DNA of 5,085 nucleotides from an uncultured bacterium (lineage in GTDB: Bacteria; Bacillota_I; Bacilli_A; RF39; UBA660), in the NCBI GenBank assembly GCA_949288625.1, contig CASEKZ010000095.1:1-5085 (forward strand), written 5' to 3'. The notes beneath the pieces were generated by a model. That model saw only the letters and a list, made by a program, of their open reading frames with translations. It was not told where the DNA came from and searched no databases. The position numbers and the translations under genes were made by a program. Below are positions 1-5,085 of the stretch, piece by piece; within the stretch, counting starts at the first letter, position 1, and every line of letters starts with the position of its first letter.

Positions 1-22
1 TTTCCTTTAGTTTTAAATTATA

Positions 23-784
23 TCATATAAGTAAATGACTTATAATCATTATTATAAAACCTATTAAAAAATACTTTAAAACGCCTTTTAAAGAACTATT
101 TTTATAGGCTCCTGGAATAAGCTCATAAACGGATATATGAATCATTATACCTGCAATAATGGCATATAAAGCTGCCATTATATGACTATTAATAAATGGT
201 GCTAAAAAGAGGCATGCAAGCAAACTTCCTAAAACTTCACTCATTCCAGAAAATAATGCATATCCTATCGCTTTAAGCTTATTATTAGTAGAGTGATATA
301 TTGGTACTGCAATAGATATTCCTTCTGGAATATTATGTAATGCTATTGCTAAACTTAAAGTAATACCCAATTTAATGTTATTAGACGATGTTATAAAAGT
401 TGCTATTCCCTCTGGTATGTTATGTAAAACAATTGCAACCATACTTATTATTCCAATTTTATATAGACCATTATTATTTATTTTTTTATTATCACTTGGA
501 AGATATTTATCTATTAGCATCGAAATTATTATTCCAGTAACTAAAAAAGTAAGCATTAACATAAATCTAGGAAATATTCTAACGTCTTTTAATATCATGT
601 TAAACGAGTTAGGTAATAAATCAGTTAGTGAAACACACACCATAACACCCGCTGCAAAAGATAAACTAATTGTTACTATTTTATTGTTCTTTTTTTTATC
701 TATAAATATAATTAATGCTCCTATTAAGGTTGATATCCCCGCTAAAAAAGATAATAAAAAAGCATATAAAGTATTGCTTGGCAT
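23..784 (-). CDS. zupT: ZIP-family divalent metal transporter, ZupT-like
   Basis: Predicted inner-membrane importer of zinc and possibly other divalent metals (iron, manganese) into the cytoplasm. The 253-residue length is close to E. coli ZupT (about 257). Eight hydrophobic segments are visible, roughly at 5-28, 36-57, 73-95, 107-131, 138-163, 171-196, 200-223 and 234-253. Helices 4 and 5 carry the family's paired metal-site motif HNIPEG (H121, N122, E125 and H150, N151, E154), and helix 6 has the conserved SGMSEVLG with E183. The loop between helices 3 and 4, often His-rich in ZIP proteins, is short and has no histidine. The start is fixed by a GGGAGGT Shine-Dalgarno 7 bases upstream. It is the last visible gene of the xer-mutase-zip operon and ends in TGA at 23-25, just after the last helix. 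The family is secure; the exact metal is not, and the symbol rests on similarity to ZupT. Confidence 0.93.
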   Translation of the reverse strand: MPSNTLYAFLLSFLAGISTLIGALIIFIDKKKNNKIVTISLSFAAGVMVCVSLTDLLPNSFNMILKDVRIFPRFMLMLTFLVTGIIISMLIDKYLPSDNKKINNNGLYKIGIISMVAIVLHNIPEGIATFITSSNNIKLGITLSLAIALHNIPEGISIAVPIYHSTNNKLKAIGYALFSGMSEVLGSLLACLFLAPFINSHIMAALYAIIAGIMIHISVYELIPGAYKNSSLKGVLKYFLIGFIIMIISHLLI

Positions 785-791
785 ATATCAT

Positions 792-798
792 ACCTCCC
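792..798 (-). promoter_or_regulatory. Shine-Dalgarno site of the ZIP transporter gene
   Basis: Read on the minus strand this is GGGAGGT, the strongest ribosome-binding site in the operon, 7 bases before the ATG at 784-782. An out-of-frame ATG overlaps it, but it is too close to the site to be used. It lets the transporter be translated independently of the mutase gene, which stops at 819. No convincing promoter or terminator is visible in the 34-base gap (785-818), so transcription probably continues from the upstream genes. Confidence 0.8.
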
Positions 799-818
799 AT
801 AAATTATATGCTTTTTTA

Positions 819-2162
819 TTATAATTCTTCATTAATAATCTTCATTATTTCAAGTCGGTATTGTTCCATACTTTCTTTTGTTTTCCCTTCGAAACGAACC
901 GTTATACTAGCAGACGTATTAGATTTTCTTACCAAGGCAAAACCATTATCATATTCAATTCTAACTCCATCTATCGTTATTACGTCGTAGTTTTTTTCCT
1001 TAGCATAATTAAGAACCTTATTCACTATTATATCTTTCTTTTCCTCTCCTACTTCGATGTATTCTTCAGGTGAAGTTACGTATTTTGGCACATCAGTAAA
1101 ATATTCTGATACTTTCATATCGTTGTTAGATAATATTTTAAGAAGTCTTCCAGCGGCATATAAAGCATCATCATACCCATAAAACTCATCGTTAAAGCAT
1201 ACGTGACCAGAAAACTCTCCCGCAAAATCATAATTGTTTTCCCTTACGGCTTTTTTTAAATATGAATGACCAGTTTTATTATAAACCGTTTTAAGTCCTA
1301 ACTTTTGTAATGATTCTTCTAATGCTTTAGAACATTTCACATCAAAAGATGCGACTTTGTTTTTACAAGTTTTATAAATGGATTTCCATATTATAAGCAT
1401 AAACATATCAGTTTTAACAAGATTTCCTTCTTCATCAACGATTCCAATCCTATCTCCATCTCCATCAAAAGCAATTCCAAGATCAGCATTTTCTTCTTTT
1501 ACTTTTTCTTCTAGTGATGCCATGTTTTTTTCAACGGCCGGATCCGGTATATGATTAGGAAAAGAAGGGTCTGAATCACAAAACATAGGTATTACCTCTA
1601 CACCCCAACTTCTAATTATTTCAGGATTATAATAACAAGTAGTCCCATTACCACAATCAACTACTACTTTAAGTTTTCTATCCCCTAACTTAATTTTATC
1701 ATCCATTAATTTCTTATAATCAAACGTAATATCATATGGTGTTAAATACCCTATCCCACTTTTAAAATTACCATCTAATATAAGATTTAAAAAATTTTGT
1801 ATTTTATCTTCGTACATACTACCTTCATTATCACACAACTTAAACCCATTATACTCCTTAGCACAATGACTCGCGGTTATCATAATAGCGTAAGGTTCAT
1901 TAAAAAGTTCTCTTGCATAATAAAGCATTGGTGTTGTAACAAGTCCTAAATCAATTACTTTAACGCCAGTTTCTAACAAGCCTTTAATTAAATTTGTGTT
2001 AAGTGCGTTAGAAGAAACCCTAGCATCATGACCTACGATAACCGTTCCAGCACTAATTGTTCCAAAACCTTTACCAACAAGATAAGCTAAATCGTTAGTT
2101 AATTCCTTTTCATATATTCCTCTTATGTCATAACTTCTAAATACTTCTTTTACTATTTCCAT
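819..2162 (-). CDS. Phosphomannomutase/phosphoglucomutase (alpha-D-phosphohexomutase)
   Basis: Predicted cytoplasmic enzyme that interconverts hexose 6-phosphate and hexose 1-phosphate (mannose and/or glucose), feeding nucleotide-sugar synthesis for cell-surface glycans or glycolipids. The four family signatures occur in order. The phosphoserine loop TASHCAKEYNGFK has catalytic S98. The Mg-binding loop DGDGDR has D233, D235 and D237. The sugar-recognition loop GEFSGH has E316, S318 and H320. The C-terminal phosphate-binding loop RKSNT starts at R412 and is followed by RFEGKT. The GEFSGH and RxSNT patterns resemble AlgC-type PMM/PGM more than GlmM. At 447 residues the length is normal for the family. 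Residues 100-101 of the serine loop are Cys-Ala where Asn-Pro is usual. The ATG lies 2 bases after the xer stop, with a Shine-Dalgarno inside the end of xer, which implies co-transcription. Substrate preference cannot be read from sequence. The serine, metal and phosphate residues are all present, so it is probably active. Confidence 0.93.
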   Translation of the reverse strand: MEIVKEVFRSYDIRGIYEKELTNDLAYLVGKGFGTISAGTVIVGHDARVSSNALNTNLIKGLLETGVKVIDLGLVTTPMLYYARELFNEPYAIMITASHCAKEYNGFKLCDNEGSMYEDKIQNFLNLILDGNFKSGIGYLTPYDITFDYKKLMDDKIKLGDRKLKVVVDCGNGTTCYYNPEIIRSWGVEVIPMFCDSDPSFPNHIPDPAVEKNMASLEEKVKEENADLGIAFDGDGDRIGIVDEEGNLVKTDMFMLIIWKSIYKTCKNKVASFDVKCSKALEESLQKLGLKTVYNKTGHSYLKKAVRENNYDFAGEFSGHVCFNDEFYGYDDALYAAGRLLKILSNNDMKVSEYFTDVPKYVTSPEEYIEVGEEKKDIIVNKVLNYAKEKNYDVITIDGVRIEYDNGFALVRKSNTSASITVRFEGKTKESMEQYRLEIMKIINEEL

Positions 2163-2164
2163 AT

Positions 2165-3049
2165 TTATACCTTCTTATTACGAGGATGATATAACTCGTA
2201 ATCCTTTCTTTTTTTATCATTTGATAAATGGGTGTATATTTGCGTTGTTTTAATGTTTTCATGCCCTAACATCTCGCCAATTGATCTTAAATCCGCCCCA
2301 TTTTCTAAAAGATGTGTTGCAAAAGAGTGTCTTAAGGTGTGTGGTGATGAATCTTTTTTAATTCCAACTTCTTTAAATAACTGTTTAAGAATTTTAAAAA
2401 AACCTTGTCTAGTAATTCCCTTGCCATAACTGCTTAAAAAAACTTTATCAGTTAAATAACCCTTAAGAAGTGTTGGACGATATATTTTTATATATTCATC
2501 TAAAGCTTTAGTAACAACATCAGCCATTGGAATAATACGTTCTTTTTTACCTTTTCCATAAACCTTTACATAATTATCAGTTAAATTTATATCATTAATT
2601 TCTAAATTAACTAGTTCTGATACCCGTATACCAGTTCCATACATTAGTTTAATCATCGCCATGTTACGGTATTCTTTAGCACTTTTTGGGTTTAAGCTAA
2701 GTAACTTTTCTATTTCATCTTCACTTAAAACTTTTGGTAACGTTTTTTTTAACTTAGGAGATTCAAGCCTTTCACATGGATTAATACTAATTTTCTTTTT
2801 CATCATTAAATAGTCAAAAAAGGTTCTAATACTTACTATTTTTCTTGCAATCGTCTTATCAGATGAATCAGCATCCGAAAGACTATCAATGTATGATGTA
2901 ACATCATCATAAGTTACGTCCTTAGTAATTTTGTTTTTTAAATAACTATTAAAATGTAACAAATCATTTAAATAGGCATCTTTAGTATTACTACTTAGTT
3001 TTTTTTCAATGAACACATAATTAATATAATCATCTATATCATCTATCAT
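2165..3049 (-). CDS. xerD: Site-specific tyrosine recombinase, XerD-like
   Basis: Predicted chromosome dimer resolution recombinase that cuts and rejoins dif sites near the replication terminus, usually with a second Xer protein and FtsK/SpoIIIE-type translocases. The N-terminal SAM-like core-binding domain covers about residues 1-90 and the catalytic domain about 105-285. All catalytic residues are present: R142 (GTGIRVSEL), K166 (GKGKKER), H237 and R240 (HTLRHSFATHLL), H263 (LGHENIKTTQ) and nucleophile Y272 (IYTHL). Their spacing matches E. coli XerD (R148, K172, H244, R247, H270, Y279), and 294 residues compares with 298. The LPKVLSEDEI segment and the C-terminal YHPR favour XerD, though XerC or a sole Xer cannot be excluded. 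Its ATG has an AGGGTGAT ribosome site and a good sigma-A-like promoter. No arm-binding domain, att repeats or phage genes are present, so an integrase role is unlikely. Confidence 0.9.
   Translation of the reverse strand: MIDDIDDYINYVFIEKKLSSNTKDAYLNDLLHFNSYLKNKITKDVTYDDVTSYIDSLSDADSSDKTIARKIVSIRTFFDYLMMKKKISINPCERLESPKLKKTLPKVLSEDEIEKLLSLNPKSAKEYRNMAMIKLMYGTGIRVSELVNLEINDINLTDNYVKVYGKGKKERIIPMADVVTKALDEYIKIYRPTLLKGYLTDKVFLSSYGKGITRQGFFKILKQLFKEVGIKKDSSPHTLRHSFATHLLENGADLRSIGEMLGHENIKTTQIYTHLSNDKKRKDYELYHPRNKKV
2170..2176 (-). promoter_or_regulatory. Shine-Dalgarno of the mutase gene inside the 3' end of xer
   Basis: Minus-strand AAGAAGG lies in the last codons of the xer gene, 7 bases before the mutase ATG at 2162-2160. 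With only 2 bases between the xer stop and the mutase start, this arrangement supports one transcript and possible translational coupling or re-initiation between the two genes. Confidence 0.7.
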
Positions 3050-3052
3050 TTA

Positions 3053-3060
3053 ATCACCCT
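3053..3060 (-). promoter_or_regulatory. Shine-Dalgarno-like site of xer
   Basis: Minus-strand AGGGTGAT matches the GGTGAT end of the anti-SD complement and lies just 3 bases before the ATG at 3049-3047. It supports this ATG as the start. The start point predicted from the upstream promoter falls at about base 3060, so the message would begin essentially at this site. Confidence 0.55.
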
Positions 3061-3066
3061 ATTATA

Positions 3067-3095
3067 AGTATACATAATATGAACGTTTTTTTCAA
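3067..3095 (-). promoter_or_regulatory. Sigma-A-type promoter of the xer-mutase-zip operon
   Basis: On the minus strand a TTGAAA -35 box (3095-3090) is followed by a 17-base spacer and a TATACT -10 box (3072-3067), both close to the sigma-A/sigma-70 consensus with ideal spacing. The expected start is about base 3060, only some 11 bases before the xer ATG. A TATAAT follows directly at 3066-3061, but it has no -35 box at usable distance. This is the only good promoter I see for the three minus-strand genes. In AT-rich DNA such matches also arise by chance, so start mapping is needed to fix it. Confidence 0.65.
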
Positions 3096-3111
3096 TCAGT
3101 TACGTTAGTTA

Positions 3112-3139
3112 TTTACATTATTAGGTTTAATGTTATAAT
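3112..3139 (+). promoter_or_regulatory. Sigma-A-type promoter of rarA with extended -10
   Basis: A TTTACA -35 box (3112-3117, one mismatch to TTGACA) is followed after 16 bases by a perfect TATAAT (3134-3139). TG at 3131-3132, one base before the -10, gives the extended -10 pattern TGnTATAAT. The predicted start at about 3145-3147 falls within the rarA ribosome-binding site, giving a leader of only about 11-13 bases. It is divergent from the xer promoter, with 16 bases between the two -35 boxes. Confidence 0.7.
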
Positions 3140-3143
3140 TATT

Positions 3144-3151
3144 AAGAGGTG
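3144..3151 (+). promoter_or_regulatory. Shine-Dalgarno of rarA (decides the start codon)
   Basis: AAGAGGTG lies 6 bases before the ATG at 3158. An in-frame GTG at 3149-3151 would give three extra residues, but it is part of this ribosome-binding site and so cannot be the start it serves. The ATG also gives the usual RarA N-terminus, with PLA and MLRP close to the start. Confidence 0.8.
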
Positions 3152-3157
3152 TTTTAC

Positions 3158-4372
3158 ATGAATTTCGAACCTTTAGCATGTATGCTAAGACCAAAAAAAT
3201 TATCCGAAGTAATAGGACAAGAACATTTAATTGGAAAAGATAAAATAATAACCAATTTAGTTAAAAACAAACGGCTATTTTCATTGATATTATATGGGCC
3301 TCCAGGTGTTGGAAAAACCTCTCTTGCAAGTGCTATTACAAATGAACTAGGACTTAAGAGCAGATTCTTAAATGCTGTTATTAACAATAAAAAAGATTTT
3401 GAAATAGTGTTTGAAGAAACTAAGGTATATGGTAACATCGTTCTTGTTGTAGATGAAATACATAGGCTAAACAAAGACAAACAAGATCTTTTACTACCAC
3501 TTTTAGAAAACGGAGTTATTACCTTAATTGGCCTTACTACTTCTAATCCTTATCATAAAATTAATCCTGCTATAAGAAGTAGATGTCAAATATTTGAATT
3601 ATTTCCTTTAAGTAAAGAAAATATAAAACAAGGATTAAAAAAAGCAACCGAAAAATTAATTGATATAAAAATAGATGATGCTTCTTTAAGCCTGATTTCA
3701 AAATTAGCAAACGGAGACTTTAGATTTGCCCTTAACTTACTTGAAGTAGCATATTATGCGTCTAATAAAAACATTACCGAAGATGTTATAAAAAACATTA
3801 ATAGTAAAGCATCAAGTCAAATGGATGAAAATGAAACTGGTCACTACGACGTATTAAGTGCTTTTCAAAAATCAATAAGAGGATCAGACGTAAACGCTGC
3901 TTTACATTATCTTGCACGATTAATATCATCTGGTGATTTAGAAAGTATATATAGAAGAATGAGCGTAATTGCATATGAGGATATTGGTCTTGCTAATCCA
4001 AACATGGGAGTTAGAGTATCGGCATGCATAAACACGTGCGAACTACTTGGTTTACCAGAAGCTAGAATACCACTTTCACAAATGGTAATTGACCTTTGTC
4101 TCGCACCTAAGTCTAATAGTGCGGAAAAAGCAATAGACTTAGCGCTTTCTGACATTGAAAAAGGAAACGTAGGAAAAGTACCAGCTCATATTAACGCTCA
4201 AGGATTCGGATATAAATATCCACATGATTATCCTGGAAGTTATGTGCCTCAACAATACTTGCCAGATGAACTTAAAAACAGAGTCTATTATAAACCTAAA
4301 AATAACAAATATGAAAAAATGCTTAAAGTAACATTAGATAATATCGAAAAAATAAAAAGTAAGGAAAGTTAA
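3158..4372 (+). CDS. rarA: Replication-associated recombination protein A (RarA/MgsA/YrvN), AAA+ ATPase
   Basis: Predicted cytoplasmic AAA+ ATPase of the RarA/Mgs1/WRNIP1 family, which acts at stalled replication forks and single-strand gaps and is related to clamp-loader ATPases. Starting at the ATG it has 404 residues, slightly shorter than B. subtilis YrvN (about 420). Seen in order: RPKKLSEVIGQEHL (11-24), Walker A GPPGVGKT (47-54), Walker B VVDEIHR (D99, E100), sensor 1 TTSNP (127-131), an SRC arginine finger (R142) and sensor 2 GDFR (186-189). The C-terminal tetramerisation region has KSIRGSD (238-244), YEDIGLANP (273-281), APKSNS (316-321) and YPHDYPG (354-360). The TTSNP and AIRSRCQIFEL segments are Firmicutes-like, in place of the proteobacterial ATTENP. 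It appears monocistronic: its own promoter lies upstream and a terminator hairpin has the rarA stop codon in its loop. No key residue is missing. Confidence 0.95.
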   Translation: MNFEPLACMLRPKKLSEVIGQEHLIGKDKIITNLVKNKRLFSLILYGPPGVGKTSLASAITNELGLKSRFLNAVINNKKDFEIVFEETKVYGNIVLVVDEIHRLNKDKQDLLLPLLENGVITLIGLTTSNPYHKINPAIRSRCQIFELFPLSKENIKQGLKKATEKLIDIKIDDASLSLISKLANGDFRFALNLLEVAYYASNKNITEDVIKNINSKASSQMDENETGHYDVLSAFQKSIRGSDVNAALHYLARLISSGDLESIYRRMSVIAYEDIGLANPNMGVRVSACINTCELLGLPEARIPLSQMVIDLCLAPKSNSAEKAIDLALSDIEKGNVGKVPAHINAQGFGYKYPHDYPGSYVPQQYLPDELKNRVYYKPKNNKYEKMLKVTLDNIEKIKSKES

Positions 4373-4381
4373 TTTCCTTAC
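4359..4381. terminator. Bidirectional intrinsic terminator between rarA and the right-edge gene
   Basis: A perfect 9-bp inverted repeat, GTAAGGAAA (4359-4367) and TTTCCTTAC (4373-4381), encloses a 5-base loop. On the plus strand it is followed by CTTTTATTATTTT (4382-4394), and on the minus strand by TTTTTATTTTTT (bases 4358-4347), the better U-tract. The two genes converge with only 20 bases between stop codons. The hairpin overlaps the last rarA codons, and the rarA TAA lies in the loop. It probably ends both transcripts. Confidence 0.8.
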
Positions 4382-4392
4382 CTTTTATTATT

Positions 4393-5085
4393 TTAATTAA
4401 ACGTATCATAAAAAGCCTTATCAATTTCACTACTTAAATTCATGGTTTTAGTTTTTTCTAAATCATCAACCGGCTCATTTTCATTAGTGCTAGCATTTAA
4501 AGACTTTTCAACCTCTACCCTTTCAGCATACGAAAGCATCCTTGTTTCTTCTTCCTCATCATTATCGGTAGGAAGATGATCATCATCTTCATAATCATTA
4601 TTCTCATCAACATTATTTGTTAAAGTATCACTTGAAATTGAAGGCATTTGTTTTGTTTTTTCTTGATCATTATCAGTTGTCTTTACGACTTCTTTTTTTG
4701 TTTCGGTATTTTTGTTTATATCTTTTATTTTGTCATTCTTATTATTTTTGTTTTTCTTATTAATAAGAACTATTACAATTATTATTATAATTACCAAAGT
4801 AACTATACCGATAATTAAAGGTACGTAATTAGTATCTTTTTTTTGAATTATGATTCTATAAGTATCAGTAGAATCATCTTCTGCGGTTACAATTATTCTA
4901 ATTTCACTACCATCTTTTAAATTTTTATTTCCTTCAATTTCATAAGAAGAAGTTTTATCATTTAAATCAATATCTATATCAAGTTTGGTATCATTTTTAT
5001 TTATGGTTAAATAAAATGTTCTTGCGTTTTTATTAAAGTTTAAATTATATCCTTTAATATCAATACTTTTTATACTTGTGTTTGA
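4393..5085 (-). CDS. Partial membrane-anchored protein: cadherin-like domain, one transmembrane helix, acidic cytoplasmic tail
   Basis: The frame is open from the TAA at 4393-4395 to the last base of the window, so the 5' end and true start are missing. 230 residues are visible. A TTG at 4797-4795 could pass for a start but lies inside the transmembrane helix, in the middle of the open frame. Visible residues 5-82 match the cadherin-like beta-sandwich domain (Pfam Cadherin-like type): IKSIDIKGYNL near the start, a central NKNLKDGSEI, and the typical ending VTAEDDSTDTYRIII at 66-80. A very hydrophobic helix spans about 87-108 and is followed by the basic stop-transfer stretch NKKNKNNKNDK. This implies an outside N-terminus, probably with a signal peptide off the window, and a cytoplasmic tail. 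The tail (about 122 residues, some 32 acidic and 18 basic) is low-complexity and has three similar motifs, EKTKQM, EETRML and EKTKTM. The domain is recognised; the cellular function is unknown, with surface adhesion or wall attachment plus a signalling tail only a guess. Confidence 0.82.
   Translation of the reverse strand, partial: SNTSIKSIDIKGYNLNFNKNARTFYLTINKNDTKLDIDIDLNDKTSSYEIEGNKNLKDGSEIRIIVTAEDDSTDTYRIIIQKKDTNYVPLIIGIVTLVIIIIIVIVLINKKNKNNKNDKIKDINKNTETKKEVVKTTDNDQEKTKQMPSISSDTLTNNVDENNDYEDDDHLPTDNDEEEETRMLSYAERVEVEKSLNASTNENEPVDDLEKTKTMNLSSEIDKAFYDTFN

Noticed and set aside
375..1073. Overlapping plus-strand open frames of 70-149 codons opposite the ZIP and mutase genes
   Set aside because: They lie antisense to genes with clear family motifs, have no family resemblance of their own and are explained by AT-rich antisense reading.
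2232..2429. 65-codon plus-strand frame opposite the catalytic domain of xer
   Set aside because: It is a shadow of a well-conserved recombinase region and has no recognisable product.
2165..3049. The tyrosine recombinase as an integrase of a mobile element or invertible switch
   Set aside because: It is a 294-residue Xer-sized protein without an arm-binding domain. Its neighbours are housekeeping genes, and I found no att-like direct repeats, invertible inverted repeats or tRNA gene in the window.
3096..3117. GTTA repeated three times between the two -35 boxes (3099-3111) as a possible operator
   Set aside because: The unit is only 4 bases and the repeat is interrupted by one base. No dyad symmetry of a known regulator site is present, and chance is likely in AT-rich DNA.
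3149..3151. In-frame GTG as an upstream start for rarA
   Set aside because: It lies inside the AAGAGGTG ribosome-binding site. The ATG at 3158 is correctly spaced and gives the usual RarA N-terminus.
3154..4155. Minus-strand open frames of 108 and 82 codons opposite rarA
   Set aside because: The plus-strand RarA reading has every AAA+ motif in place; the antisense frames show no domain and only mirror conserved RarA codons.
4795..4797. TTG as the start of the right-edge gene
   Set aside because: It falls in the middle of the transmembrane helix, and the open frame continues upstream with a recognisable domain to the window edge.

Overview
This 5,085-base window is AT-rich (roughly 30% G+C, estimated by eye) and densely coded. 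It looks like a low-GC Firmicutes or Mollicutes-related chromosome. The RarA sequence is of the Firmicutes type, Shine-Dalgarno sites and sigma-A-like promoters are clear, and the partial gene at the right edge carries a cadherin-like beta-sandwich domain of a kind common in gut Firmicutes. Tryptophan is encoded only by TGG (two cases, both in the sugar-phosphate mutase gene), and one gene ends in TGA. This favours the standard bacterial code over the Mycoplasma code, though on little evidence. The lineage is inference; no rRNA or other marker gene is present.

Layout. Bases 23-3049 hold three minus-strand genes that read as one operon, in transcription order: a XerD-like tyrosine recombinase, an AlgC-type phosphomannomutase/phosphoglucomutase that starts 2 bases after it, and a ZupT-like ZIP metal transporter 34 bases further on. 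Bases 3050-3157 form a divergent promoter region with a sigma-A-like promoter for each side. Bases 3158-4372 encode RarA (MgsA/YrvN), an AAA+ replication-fork maintenance ATPase, on the plus strand. RarA converges on a minus-strand gene that runs off the right edge. A perfect 9-bp hairpin with T-rich tracts on both sides lies between them and looks like a shared bidirectional terminator.

The right-edge gene is longer than a start-codon-based reading suggests. The frame stays open from its stop at 4393 to the last base of the window. It encodes most or all of one cadherin-like domain, one transmembrane helix and a long acidic, Asn/Thr-rich tail with three similar short threonine-centred motifs.

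How the genes fit together. XerD (chromosome dimer resolution) and RarA (stalled-fork handling) are both genome-maintenance genes and are fired divergently from one short intergenic region. The mutase supplies hexose-1-phosphates for surface glycans or glycolipids, and the ZIP protein imports divalent metal. Their presence behind xerD looks like ordinary housekeeping clustering, not a dedicated pathway. I see no mobile element, CRISPR array, RNA gene or defence system. Nothing here convincingly amounts to a new biological system. The points most worth a second look are the tail of the partial membrane protein, the very short leaders predicted for both divergent transcripts, and the altered active-site loop of the mutase.
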